Shown here in pieces: positions 44,661 to 57,619 of a stretch of DNA of 64,000 nucleotides (its first letter is position 1; each line of letters opens with the position of its first letter). Below the pieces are notes generated by a model, which had not been told where the DNA came from, ran no database searches, and was given only the letters and a program-made list of their open reading frames with translations. The DNA comes from Torymus aiolomorphi (lineage: Eukaryota; Arthropoda; Insecta; Hymenoptera; Torymidae). The DNA is taken from positions 250,459,430 to 250,523,429 of the forward strand of contig CM070874.1 in assembly GCA_036365515.1 (NCBI GenBank). The letters run 5' to 3'. The position numbers were made by a program, and so were the translations under genes.

Positions 44661-45786
44661 TATTGGAATAAAAATGTTATCCACCGCAATACAATTTCTA
44701 TTAACAATTTCAAAATTAATCATGTATTATACATTTTAAAACCTATATTTATAGTATATTCGGAAATATTATACATATAAATTTATTATGTTCCAAAATC
44801 AAATTTTATAAATTTGAATATACTTTATATTATAGAATTTTAATATTGTTCGAGATTGTAATATCCGAGCGAGCCTCCAGATGGCAAGCATCAACGAGCA
44901 ACCTTCAATGAAAAATACTCCTATGAGTATACATATAGAGGCCTACGGCGCCCACTAGCCAGGTGCTTTATGCACATGCCTTATTACTTTGCCCCTATCG
45001 ATTTTACCTATACTTTGCCTTATTACCGACACTTTGCCTATATTTATTGCCTACAGTTACATTGCCTATACTTTGTTGTCTTATTTGCGAATAAGATACT
45101 TTATACTTTGCCTATTTTATTTGAACGCATTTTACGTTCACACCTTTTTCTGTAATCAACTTTTACTTGCGAGTAGAGTTGATTGCATAGACTCTCGAAG
45201 TCTTAATTTTCCCTTTTATTTCTTCTTGCTAACAAATCCTAATAATATAAATTTTCGTATACGTTCAATCGTAAACAAACATAGAAAAAGTTATTTTTAT
45301 TTCAATCGATCATTTATAAAGATTATCAGAAATAAACTTTTAGGTTATGTAATGGATATATTTACATACGTTTGAAAAGTAACTTTTAAATTAATTATAA
45401 ATATGGATACCGTTACAGATCACAATATTCTTGTATTAACCACACAAAAACATTAAATCACAGACAACTTTTTCTACCTTAAGAAAAGAGCTTCTGCAAT
45501 CCCAGGGCAGAGACTGCTGCGTTCTGCACCCGGGACTGTAGCTGTACCGGTTTGGGACCGTAGCGCTCCCGAACTGGGAGTGTTGCTTTCTCATTCATGG
45601 TACAGTGGGAGTCCGCTCGTTTGCTACTACTGCTATCTATTGAGAGTGCTGTAGTCCCAAACTTTTTTCGGTGCGGCAGCGCTCCTCGCGCGAGCCCAGA
45701 GGGACGCCGCCGCTGTAGGCCCCGGCATCACGGTCTTCGGCGTATTTTACGTCATACTACTGCGCCATTGAAACATAAGCTCATAA
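44661..45786. other. Non-coding; CTTTGCC-rich segment and partial 360-bp units
   Basis: 44.98-45.12 kb repeats short words such as TACTTTGCCTAT. 45.50-45.60 kb has GGGACYGTAG-type words. 45.67-45.73 kb holds the GC-rich hairpin of the 360-bp family. No gene seen. Confidence 0.45.
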
Positions 45787-46600
45787 CTTGTGTTACGCCT
45801 GGCTCGTCGACAAATGTAAATGAAGACTGATTCTGATTCTTTTAGAAAAGCCGATATTATTTATTTAAATGCAATAGGGTGACTTCACCAATATCAGAAC
45901 ATTCACCAGTTAACGAACATTTTCTTTAAATATATGAAAATATCAAGCTTTCTATGTATTGTTTACAAACATGATGATAGTTTCCGAAACTTTAAAAATT
46001 TTTATTTAATTTTACATAAAGATTCTGTATAAAAGAAATTATCTTGTTAAAAATAAACTCATAAAATCGCCGCTATTGAGTGTTTATTGACTGGCGATGT
46101 GTTCATTTATTGGCAAAACGTATTTAGATACTAAAATCGCGTGTTTATTTACTGGTTATTAGGAGATATTTACAAATTTCTTTTAAACAAAATTTCAACT
46201 TTTATTCTTTATCTAACATTATGTCACTGACGTAGAGTTTGAAGAATTTAAACTACGAATTGAAAAAGATTTTTGCTTCTAATCCATTTTTAATTCTCTT
46301 AAACAAATAACAGAAATGGAAATTTCCTTATTCGTTCATTCGCTGGTGAAGTCGCCCTAATACCAAAATAGAAAACTGCTTTACCGCCTTTTTCAAAAGA
46401 AATAATGCAGCATTGTTTGTAAAATATAATGAAGGACCCTTCATTTGACCTATAAATTCTTTTTCCCTTTACTCATAGACTAGTAGAAAATAAAGGCCGG
46501 CTCTGATTTTTTTATAAAAGCTGATATTATTTATTTAATTGCCATAAAACCAACGTAGGAACCTGCCTTACCTCCTTTTTCGAAATAAATAATGCAGCAT
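45787..46600 (+). repeat. Left inner arm of the 17.3-kb structure
   Basis: GGCTCGTCGACAAATGTAAA through AATAATGCAGCAT is mirrored at 52690-53322, including the TTCTTTTAGAAAAGCCGATA and CCATTTTTAATTCTCTTAAA blocks. It is broken at 46600 by the non-LTR insertion. Confidence 0.8.
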
Positions 46601-46982
46601 TTTTTTTTTTTTTTTTTATTTTATTTAAACCAGAGTAAAGTACAAAAAATTACAAGTTTGTAACCATTATACATAGTTTACATTACAAAGTAAGTACAAT
46701 GTAATCCAGCAGAGGAAAAATTCCTGTTCGCTGGTCCGGCATACTAAAACTAACTTAACCTAAAATTCATTTGGTTAATATTTACTTATGATTAATAATT
46801 TGAGTAGTAGCTATGAGAGTTGCTGCAGCTTAATATTCCTAGGAGCATTAAGCAGAGCCCACTCTCAGTTTTGGTATGTGTTTATAAAATTTGTATGAAA
46901 ATTTAACAGTGTTTAAAATTAGTAACAATTTATATATATTTTTAACATTAATAACTATCAAAATTTTTATACTCTTGATGCA

Positions 46983-48695
46983 TCAGGTACATTCTCGTAT
47001 CCATTGCTTTAGTTTTGGTTTTCTGCTTAGTTTGTTTCTAATTGTTTTTAAATCATTTGGTAGGTTATTGAAATGTGTTATTGCTCTAATATAACTGTTC
47101 TTAATGCTAACGGTCAAGTATCTTTTTGGAATCTGTATACTTCTGTTTCTAGTGTTGCTATTGGAATTTATATATGCTAACTGTAAGACTTCGTAATGAT
47201 AAGACAGTGATTCATAAGTAAAAATTTGATCTATGCTCATAGGATTTTTGTCGACTGCAAATTTGTTTTTATTGATTATTTTAAGTATTCTGTTCTGTAG
47301 TTTAATGAGCAGGTTTTTACTGTTAGAATACGCTCCTCCCCATGCTATAATTCCATATGAAATTATGCTGCGAAAGAGGGCGTAATAAATCATCCTTAGA
47401 GTATCAGTCGTCATAAGTTTTGATAGCTTATAGAATACGAAAATGAGATATTTCGTTTTGTTGTATATATATTGGCAGTGTTCGTTCCATCTCATGTAAC
47501 TATCGAAGATTATACCTAAATATTTGGTATTATCAACTCTTTTGATTTTTGTGCCTTGTATATTTATGTCTAAATTTTTTGGTGTACTGTCAACTTGATT
47601 CCCAAATTCAATGTATACTGTTTTGTCCGTGTTTAAGGAAAGCTTGTTAAGAGATAGCCATACTGATATTTTGAGTAGTGTTTCGTTCATTTTGGTTTCA
47701 ACTTCTTTCCACGTCTTAGCCGACGTCACTACTGCTGTGTCATCTGCGTATGAGACTAGCGTATCTTCCGGGATATCAAGTAGCAGGTCGTTGATATATA
47801 GTAAGAAGAGCAGTGGTCCCAGAATTGTTCCTTGTGGAACACCAACGTTGACAGATTCGAGATGACTTGTTGCATTATTTAATTTTACTTTTTGTAGTCT
47901 GTTATCTAAATAACTTTTTATTAGATTATGGGCACTTCCTCTGACACCGTAATTATATAGTTTATCTAGTAATATTTGATGATTTACAGTATCAAAAGCT
48001 TTGGCGAGGTCCAAAAAAATTATGGCAATTGGTGTACTCTTATCTAACTTACCATATATTACATTTGATATTAGTGTTAGCGCATCTTTTGTACTCTTGT
48101 TTTTCCTAAAACCATATTGATTTTTGGCAAGTATTTCACATTTGTTGATAAAAGTAATTATTCTTTTATGAATTATTTTTTCTAGTACTTTTGCTATATT
48201 AGAAATAAGAGATATAGGTCTGTAATTATTGGCAATATGCTTTTCTTTTGATTTATGTAAGGGTATTACATCTGCTATTTTCAAGGCATCTGGCCAGATG
48301 ACCTTATCTATACAGTGGTTAAAGATGTGGGTTAGGGGGTCTACTAAGAATTCGACCAGGGTTTTTAATGTCTTGGCATTAATATTATCATTTCCTCCAT
48401 TTTTGTTTTCCATGTTATTTATGATATTTTCTATTTCATGCTGGTTTGTTGGCTCAAAGAATATACTTTTGCTGTTCATTGGAGGGAGTTTAATTTCCTC
48501 ATTTACCGGGGGATTTATTTTATCACTTAACTTTTTGCCGATATTACAAAAATATTTGTTCAAATGCTCAGCAATTTCTTTAGGCTCTGATATTTTCTTG
48601 TTGTTTTCTATTACATAGTTGATGTTATTTTTCTTTTTACTATTTTTTCCAATTTTTTGATTAATCACATTCCACATACTCTTCATATTATTCAT
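46983..48695 (-). CDS. Non-LTR ORF2, reverse transcriptase part
   Basis: 570 residues on the minus strand. Motifs in order: ADVIPLHKSKEKHIANNYRPIS (RT motif 1-2 region), KNQYGFRKNKSTKDAL, IIFLDLAKAFDTVNH (catalytic Asp, motif A), NVGVPQGTILGPLLFLLYIN (motif B), LVSYADDTAVV (catalytic YADD, motif C), and a thumb with LNTDKTVYIEF and KYLGIIFDSYMRW. The C-terminal tail ends NLPNDLKTIR...QWIREC. All catalytic residues are present. The reading frame joins the endonuclease part after a one-base shift near 48,706, just before the in-frame Met used as start here. Confidence 0.93.
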   Translation of the reverse strand: MNNMKSMWNVINQKIGKNSKKKNNINYVIENNKKISEPKEIAEHLNKYFCNIGKKLSDKINPPVNEEIKLPPMNSKSIFFEPTNQHEIENIINNMENKNGGNDNINAKTLKTLVEFLVDPLTHIFNHCIDKVIWPDALKIADVIPLHKSKEKHIANNYRPISLISNIAKVLEKIIHKRIITFINKCEILAKNQYGFRKNKSTKDALTLISNVIYGKLDKSTPIAIIFLDLAKAFDTVNHQILLDKLYNYGVRGSAHNLIKSYLDNRLQKVKLNNATSHLESVNVGVPQGTILGPLLFLLYINDLLLDIPEDTLVSYADDTAVVTSAKTWKEVETKMNETLLKISVWLSLNKLSLNTDKTVYIEFGNQVDSTPKNLDINIQGTKIKRVDNTKYLGIIFDSYMRWNEHCQYIYNKTKYLIFVFYKLSKLMTTDTLRMIYYALFRSIISYGIIAWGGAYSNSKNLLIKLQNRILKIINKNKFAVDKNPMSIDQIFTYESLSYHYEVLQLAYINSNSNTRNRSIQIPKRYLTVSIKNSYIRAITHFNNLPNDLKTIRNKLSRKPKLKQWIRECT

Positions 48696-48703
48696 GCTTG
48701 ATT

Positions 48704-49840
48704 CTATAAGTTGTCATACAATTCCTTTACTTTAATTATAATATCCTTAAGGATATTCGTAAAGTTCCTATATTCTTCTCTTTTTCTATTATTATTAGGA
48801 TCTTTTTTCCATAATTTATATAGTTTTTCTTTGGTTTTACATGATATCATAATTGCCTTTGTTACCCAATCTTTCCTTGGTTTCATGTAGTTAGTATTAT
48901 TTGTGTTTTTGGTAATTTCAGCTTTGCTAAGACATATTTTTATTTTATCAATCAGGTTATTTAAAGCAATATTCGTGTTGTTTATTTGTGACAATTCACT
49001 CCAGTTTATAGTGGAGGCAACTGCCTTGAGTTTACTGTGATTTATGCTATTTCTATTATGTACATTTTCAATTGTTCTTATCTTATTTAATGACATAAAT
49101 AGTGGGAAATGGTCTGTTAGTGGTACTCTGAGTGTGAATGTTTTATAGGCTATTTTATCTAGTTTAATAAAAATATTGTCTATGCAAGTTCCTGAGTTAC
49201 CTGTTTTATCAGATGGTCTGGTAATATTACAAAAGCCTGGACAATAACCATCTTCCAAGAGTATATGTAAAAATTCTTGATTAATTATTTCTTGATTTAA
49301 AATGTCAAAGTTAAAATCTCCCATGATCAGGTTATTTTTATATATTTTGTTATGCTCTATTAATTTTTTGAGATTTATAATGAATTCAGTCTTTTTTATA
49401 TTGTGGCATCTATATAATGCAGATAATATTATTTCTTTATCATTTTCTATTGCAATTTTTGTATTAATTATTTTGAGGTTATTTATATCTAAAATTTCCG
49501 TAGTTTCATTAATGTATTCACTTATGTAAACTACCAGGCCATCATTTTGATTAATATTACCGTGATTATAGTACATTTTGTACCCTGCTATGTTAAAAGA
49601 TTCAGGGTGTTCAAGTTTTCTGGTTTCACTACAAACTATAATGCATGGCTTTATAACAAGGTTTTTAATGAATACAAGTAATTTATTAAAATTTGCATTT
49701 AGGCCTCTAATATTTACATTCAAAATTACTTCCTTCTCTAAAGCCATACGTTTGTTTAGTTCACCAATGTTGTCGCATTTACAGTCTCTATAAATTATAT
49801 TGTTTTGTAAATCATCAATTATATTAACACTGCTATCCAT
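48704..49840 (-). CDS. Non-LTR ORF2, apurinic-type endonuclease part
   Basis: 378 residues with the AP-endonuclease-like fold that nicks target DNA. VNIRGLNANFNKL, IIVCSETRK (catalytic Glu), NDGLVVYI, LIMGDFNFD (Asp/Asn), GTCIDNIF and LTDHFPLF (final Asp-His) are all visible. The ATG at 49840 overlaps the ORF1 stop by 8 nt (ATGGATAG), consistent with reinitiation coupling as in related elements. The frame stops at 48704 by an apparent one-base slip before the RT. Confidence 0.92.
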   Translation of the reverse strand: MDSSVNIIDDLQNNIIYRDCKCDNIGELNKRMALEKEVILNVNIRGLNANFNKLLVFIKNLVIKPCIIVCSETRKLEHPESFNIAGYKMYYNHGNINQNDGLVVYISEYINETTEILDINNLKIINTKIAIENDKEIILSALYRCHNIKKTEFIINLKKLIEHNKIYKNNLIMGDFNFDILNQEIINQEFLHILLEDGYCPGFCNITRPSDKTGNSGTCIDNIFIKLDKIAYKTFTLRVPLTDHFPLFMSLNKIRTIENVHNRNSINHSKLKAVASTINWSELSQINNTNIALNNLIDKIKICLSKAEITKNTNNTNYMKPRKDWVTKAIMISCKTKEKLYKLWKKDPNNNRKREEYRNFTNILKDIIIKVKELYDNL

Positions 49841-51214
49841 TTTGGTTAGTTGAAGTTGCTGTCACCAGGTTTCGTATTGGTGTTGTATTCTCCATGTTAC
49901 GTGATGCTTGCGAAGTTGACGAGTCAGTACTCGTAAGTCTCGCTCTCCTAATCGGTGCCGTCCGCTGATATTGTAGTTTTTCTACCTTACCAAAGAATCT
50001 CGGGTAGGTAGGTTGCGTCGGGTAATCAGTCATTTCAATGTATTTTTTGATTTTTGATTTTAATATTTCACAAAGCTCACTATCAATTGCACTGTGGTTA
50101 ATATTATATTTGGTATTGAACTTTTTATTACTATAGTCACAGTTTGCACATTTATTTGTTATACTTGCGCACTTAGAGGTTTCGTGGGCTTCTGCACACT
50201 TATTACACGTAGCACTGTTGGTACATTTTTTACTGCTATGCCCGAATCTCGAACATTTATTGCACGGAGTAGTGTTTATTATGTCATAAACTCTACAACT
50301 TTGGTGTCCGACAAATAATCTGCTCTTGTTATCTTTAATAAGTTTATAAATATTAGATGTTACCTCAATAATTGCACATTTTCTATTTGTTCTTTCGTTC
50401 TTGTATACGTGAAGAACTTTGCATTTGTCTTCAATGTTATTAAAATTTCTCTGATTAATGTCTAGTTCGATCTCACTATCATCACTATTATCAATATCAA
50501 TCTCAATTACCTTTAGTTTAGGTTTGTTAATTTGCTCTTTTTCTATTTTAAAATTGCTTGACAGTTTTTCTCCCAGTGTATTCACAAGTGAATTAATATT
50601 TTCCTCATTCATGCAGTTTATAATAACTGTATCATTGTTCTTGCATGCTACACTTTTTGTTTGAATTGTTTTATCTTGAGTTAAATGTTGTAAGACTGTC
50701 TTTTCTAAGTCAGTGCTGTCTTTCTTGTCTGTTTTTTTAATAATCAATTTTGGCACTCTTTTGCTTTTTGGTTTTTCCTTAAATGTAACTTCTGCGTAGG
50801 TCTTGGAGTTATTGTTTTTGCCTTGGTAAGTAATTCGTTTAAGATTTTGTTTTTATCTTGTAATTCGAAGTTTAGCTGTTTTAGCAGTTGGTTTTCTATT
50901 TTTAGCGATTCAATTTCATTAAACTCTTCGTAGATTGTCTCGTTATGGCCTTGTTATTTGTTGTTGAGTGTTTCCAGATTTATTTCACTGATTATTTCTT
51001 GTTTGATTTGCTCCTTCGTTATAAGTTTGATCTGTGCTATTAATTGCTTGGCCTCGCTGCTTAGCGCGCCATATGGCAAGTTTGAGGTTAAAGCCACTTT
51101 GGGATGGTCCTGGCAAATCATTAGTGAATTACTAATGAGTTTCACTGGACATCCTGCATTATACTTTGTCACTATTTCATTAGTGTGATAAAAATTTTCA
51201 CACAATAAACACAA
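49833..51214 (-). pseudogene. Non-LTR ORF1 (zinc-knuckle protein), lightly damaged
   Basis: The N-terminal part (51214-50954) has a CxxC...C..H pattern (CLLCENFYHT; CQDH), possibly a small zinc finger. An in-frame TAA follows, then a coiled-coil-like region (LKIENQLLKQLNFELQDK). After a frameshift near 50,790 comes the main 307-residue frame from 50756, with DINQRNF, then CNKCSRFGHSSKKC, CNKCAEAHETSKC and a third Cys cluster CANCDYSNKKF. It is homologous in layout to 128-1153. It binds element RNA. Confidence 0.85.
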
Positions 51215-51283
51215 TACCGCTCCTACTTTTAATGTTGATGGTATCGGGCGGCTCCTTGCCTCCCGGCGCCATGTTGGAAACTC

Positions 51284-52689
51284 TCATCTTTTGTAAAATC
51301 CAATGAAGGACCCTTTCCGTTCTCCGTGCATACAAAATAAAGAAGTGTTTTGATTGCTGAATTGCAGGCTTGCATACGTTCCATGGACCTACAGTGGCAG
51401 CGCGCCACTTGGCTCGTGCGAGAAGCGCCGCCGCTGTATGCCTGGAATGACTGCCTTCGGCGTACTTTACGTTATTCTCCTGCGACGTCGAAACTTTAGC
51501 TAATAATTTGTGCTGCGCCTTATTAGTCGACAAATGTAAATGAAGGCCGACTCTGATTCTTTTAGAAAAGTCGATATCATTTATTTAATTGCAATAATAC
51601 CAACGTAGAAACCTGTCTTACCGCCAGTTTAAAGATAAATAATGCAGCATCGTTTGTAAAATCTAATAAAAGACCCTCTTAGATTTTACTCACTATGCCG
51701 CATTATTTCTTTCGAAAAAGACGGTAAGTCAGGTTCTTACATTGGTTTTATGGCAATTAAATATATAATGTCGGCTTTTATGAAAAAATCAGAGCCGACC
51801 TTTATTTTCTACTAATCTACGAGTCAAGTGAAAAGCAATTTATCGGTCAAAGGTAACAAACAAAGGATATAACGTTAAATAAACCGAGTTCGGTACGCGT
51901 GCAATTCATAATTGGAAACTCTTCTTTATTTTGTATACACACAGGACGAAAAACGTCATTCATTAGATTTTACAAACGATGCTCAATTATTTCTTTCGAA
52001 AAAGACGGTAAGGCAGATTTTTACTTTGGTATTATCGCACTCAAATAAATAATATGGACTTTTCTAAAAAAATCAGGGTCGGCTTTGCTTTACATTTGTC
52101 GACGAGTAAGGCGCAACACAAGTTTAGGAGTTAAGGTTTCAATGTCGCAAGAGCATGACGCTAAATACGCCGAAGGCTGTCATCCCAGGTCTACAGCGGC
52201 GGCGCCCCTCATGCGAGGCAAGAGGCGCGCCGCCGCTGTAGGTCCACAGAACGTGCGCACACGTGCAATTCAGAATTGAAAACCCTTTTTTATTTTATAT
52301 GCTTAGAGGACGACAACGGTCTATCATTAGATTTTACAAACGATGCTGCATTATTTATCTTTAAAATGGCGGTAAGGCAGCTTTCTACGTTGGTATTATT
52401 GCAATTAAATAAATAATATTGGCTTTTCAAAAATAATCAAGATCGACCTTCATTTACATTTGTCGATGAGCCAGGCGTAACACAAGTTATGAGCTTATGT
52501 TTCAATGTCGCAGTAGTATGACGTAAAATACACCGAAGGCCTTCATCCCAGGTCTACAGCGGCGGCGCCCCTCGCGCGAGCCAAAAGGCGCGCCGCCGTT
52601 GTAGGTCCACGGGACGTGCGCACGCGTGCAATTCAGAACTGGAAACTCTTTTTTATTTTGTACACACACAGGACGAAAAGGGTCCTTCA
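51284..52689. repeat. Cluster of 360-bp repeats in mixed orientation, each with a GC-rich hairpin
   Basis: Unit edges fall at AATAATGCAGCAT/ATGCTGCATTATT words near 51640, 51690, 51970 and 52335. Within units an AT-rich segment (GATATTATTTATTT, AAAAAATCAGAGCCGAC) alternates with a GC-rich palindrome around GCGGCGCCCCTCGCGCGAGC. The first unit faces right and later ones face left. No protein is encoded. Related partial units occur at 42.9-43.5, 45.5-46.6 and 53.2 kb. Confidence 0.75.
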
Positions 52690-53322
52690 TTATACTTTAC
52701 AAACAATGCTGCAATATTTCTTTCGACAAAGGCGGTAAAGCAGCTTTCTACTTTGGTATTAGAGCAACTCCACCAGTGAATGACCGAATAAGGAAATTTC
52801 CATTTCTGTTATTTGTTTAAGAGAATTAAAAATGGATTAGAAGCAAAAATCTTTTTCAATTCGTAGTTTAAAATCTTCAAACTTTACGTAGTGACATAAT
52901 TTTAGATAAAGAATAAAAGTAGAAATTTTGTTTAAAAGAAATTTGTAAATGTCTCCTAATAACCAGTAAATGAACACGCGATTTTAGTACCTAAATACGT
53001 TTCGCCAATGAATGAATACTTTGCCAGTCAATAAACACTCAATAGCGACGATTTTATGAGTTTATTTTTAACAAGATAATTTCTTTTATGGAGAATCTTT
53101 ATGCAAAATTAAATAAAAATTTTTAAAGTTTCAGGAACTATCGTCCTGTTTGTAAACAATACAAAGAAAGCTTGATATTTTCATATATTTAAAGAAAATG
53201 TTCGTTAACTGGTTAATGTTCCGATATTGCTGCACTCACCCTATTGCATTTAAATAAATAATATCGGCTTTTCAAAAAGAATCAGCGTCGTCCTTCATTT
53301 AGATTTGTCGACGAGCAATGAC
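52690..53322 (-). repeat. Right inner arm of the 17.3-kb structure
   Basis: Reverse complement of 45787-46600, including the TTTAAGAGAATTAAAAATGG and GTTAACTGGTTAATGTTCCG blocks. It runs directly into the right outer arm. Confidence 0.8.
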
Positions 53323-55246
53323 GGTGAGATACGATGTTCTTCGTCCGCGCGCTGAGATACGACGTTCTTCATCTGCGCGGTGAGATAGGATCTTCTTCCG
53401 CTCAGCCATCGATATAGGTATGCTTGACGGGATCTTTACGAAAAATATGGCGCTGATTTTTTTTTATAAAGTCAGGCAAAATTATTGCTTAATACTTAAA
53501 ATTGTTGTCAGTTACCACAACTATTATAAAATTGAATGTCCATTGTAAAAGAAATAACAATTTTTTAATAGACAACAGCAGCTCGCTTGGCGCGAGCCGA
53601 GAGGCAAGCCGCGGCTGTACGTGCGCATGCGTGTAATTTAGAATTCAAGACTTTTTTTTCAGAATGGGCGCAAAGATCGATAATTTTCTTTCAATATATT
53701 GTTAATATGTACTTTAAATATCAACTTCGTCTTCTTCATATTAAACAATTGTTATTTACAAAGTAAATCTAATAATGTGTCTGATATATTGTGAAAGATT
53801 TTTCGTGTTGTGTACAAGTGTCTCATTTATGTAGCTCGTTAGAGGTTGTGTATCATTGGAGCAGCATTGAGGTGATATCGAATAGTAAGTGCTAGGTAAT
53901 TGTTGTGTATTTTTTCATTCAATATGTACATCTAGTGCTAGTCAGGATGTTGAAGCTCGCGTTAACGTACTGCAGAGTCATCGCAACATAAGCAGCATCA
54001 CTAAGTAAGATTCTAATTTGCCTGTAAGTTGACCTAATTTTAGTAACGTTTTGCTATATACTGAGCTTTTTACACATATACATATTTCCAAAATTGCATG
54101 TGAGATTCGAATTTGGTTTTTAGAATGGTCTTATGTTGTTTCTTTTGATTATCGAGCTCCTTTTTCTACGCGTATTGCATGCTCTATTTTGTTTGCGAAA
54201 CCGTATGCTTGTACTCTTTACTATTTTTCATACCTTTTTATTATTCATAATTGATACCTATGAATTTAGGCTATCACTAAAAGAGAGCATGATGAAAATT
54301 GAAAAACGAAATCAAGCGCATAGCAAATATGAGTTTTGACTCAAAATCTTTTTAATCAAACCTATAACACCTAAAAGCATGGCTTTGAAAAGATTCTTAC
54401 CACTAAACCTGCATGCTTATTCTTTACTATTTTATATACCTTTTTATTATTTTAAATTTAACCTATTTATTACTGGCAAATAATTTTATTTGAGTCGTAT
54501 CGGGTTATCACTACTAAAAGATACCATGATGACAATAGGAAAACGAAATCAAGTGCATGGTAAGCAAAAGTCTTCCCTCAAAATGATTTCTGTCAAGTTT
54601 ACTTGACCTCAAAGCATTACTTTGAAAACAATTTTTATTCTTTGCATGTTCTCTTTGCTATCTAAAACTCTATGCTTTCTTTTTACTATTTTATGTATTC
54701 AGCCATAATACATTTACATGTATTAACAGCAAATCATATGGTGGCAAATAAAACAATAAAATGTTGAATAAATAATAATAAATTGATTGAAGGCAAATAC
54801 ATATTTCTGTATTTGCATATTATTTTACTATTTATTATTCATCTGCAATATGAAGTTGCTTTCATTGACCACCGTATAACCAAAAAAATGTTTTTGCTTT
54901 TGTGCACTAGCTCGAATCAGCCCCCTCGCGTCCTCTTTGTGAAATATTAGTTACTACTCCGCGGTTTGCGTATGCCAACATGGCGTCGCGTCGGACTTGG
55001 GCAGTTGCGGCCCGTCCCACTTTGTATTTCCAATTATTTGAAAAAAATAGGCATCTGTGGCCAAGTTTAACTGATGAATATGATTCATTATTGTCATGGC
55101 TACGCTGCTCAGCTCTTTATTTGATGCACAAATTCCTATTTTTTCGATAATTACTGTTCAAAGTTACTAACGTCACGAATCTCCCACCTGACGACAGCGC
55201 CAGTGTCTTGGTGGCGATTTGGTGAAACTTTTGCTACGACATCCCC
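53310..55246 (-). repeat. Right outer arm of the 17.3-kb structure
   Basis: Reverse complement of the left outer arm without the LTR-like insertion (empty site near 54,500). It ends CGACATCCCC at the TTAA 55247-55250. Confidence 0.85.
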
Positions 55247-55250
55247 TTAA

Positions 55251-56865
<1,615 letters not shown>

Positions 56866-56871
56866 TTGAAT

Positions 56872-57160
56872 AGTATACTTTTTGGCGCTACTTTTAAATC
56901 TAAAAATTGAGGAAATTTCGTCTTTTTTCTAAACGACGACATTTATAAATACTGGCATCTTCCTATTTGATCTTTGCATGAACAATTATCTACACTGAAA
57001 TTATTACTTTAAAACTTATGGTTTTCAGTGTAGATAATTATTTAGGCAAAGATCAAATAGATAGATGCCAATATTTATAAGGGTTGTAGTTTAAATACAA
57101 GACAAAAATTTCCTTAATTTTTAGATTTAAAAGTAGCCCCAAAAAAGTATAGCATTCAAA
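56872..57160. mobile_element. Hairpin MITE of about 285 bp, TA-flanked
   Basis: TATACTTTTTGGCGCTACTT at the left is mirrored by GTAGCCCCAAAAAAGTATA at the right. Inner blocks TCAATTTTTAGATT, GATCAAATAG and ATTATCTACACTGAAA are also mirrored, leaving a spacer of about 25 bp near 57,005. TA lies at both ends, as in Tc1/mariner-derived MITEs. Confidence 0.75.
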
Positions 57161-57619
57161 AATGCATATTATTTATATCACATACAAAATACTCTATAAA
57201 TTTAGAGCTGATGCGTCGAGCCGTTTTCGAGAAATTATGATTTGAAAAAAAATTAAAAAATTTTAACCTCAAATATTTCCGGAATTTCTGGACTAATCAT
57301 TTTGCCCAAGGAACTCGACCGAGAGCTATCAAAAATCTACTTCTACAAGGAATTTCGAAGCGATTAAGTCAATTTTACTCCCGTAATCGTTGGACATACA
57401 AAACTCATTTCTTCATATATCAATTTTTTTTCTCGAAAACTAGTCTACAGAATTGATTCAAATTTGTACAGATTATAGCTATTTATGTTCTGCATTATCG
57501 TGATTTTTTTTTTAATTGACCGTTAATTTTTGGTGTTATAAGATTAAAAAAAACACGTTTTTGTTAATAACAAAAGAACCGCAATAGCTAATGTAATTTT
57601 TTTTTTTGGAAAACATGTT

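Larger units (their letters stand above)
46601..51283 (-). mobile_element. Non-LTR retrotransposon (Jockey/CR1-like), nearly complete
   Basis: On the minus strand the order is ORF1 (51214-49833), ORF2 endonuclease (49840-48704), ORF2 RT (48695-46983), 3' untranslated part and a poly(A) tail, seen as a T run at 46601-46617. The flanks are the two halves of a 360-bp repeat unit, and CAT occurs at both edges, so the target duplication is at most a few bases. Damage is light: one stop plus one frameshift in ORF1 and one frameshift in ORF2. Confidence 0.9.
37953..55246. mobile_element. 17.3-kb TTAA-bounded inverted-repeat structure (non-autonomous)
   Basis: TTAA at 37949-37952 and 55247-55250 borders GGGGATGTCGTAGCAAAAGT and its exact inverse complement. 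The outer arms are 37953-42610 (minus a 2.72-kb insertion, leaving about 1.94 kb) and 53310-55246 (1.94 kb). Further in, a second inverted pair occurs (45787-46600 and 52690-53322). The middle is occupied by a non-LTR element (46601-51283), and an extra 3.2 kb of repeats sits only on the left (42611-45786). No transposase is encoded. It is either one very large foldback/MITE-like element or two opposed copies of a smaller one. The TTAA plus GGGG ends resemble, but are not the same as, the element at 31.8-36.6 kb. Confidence 0.7.

Noticed and set aside
37949..55250. piggyBac or piggyBac-virus fusion (Teratorn-like)
   Set aside because: TTAA borders fit, but no piggyBac transposase and no viral genes are present inside.
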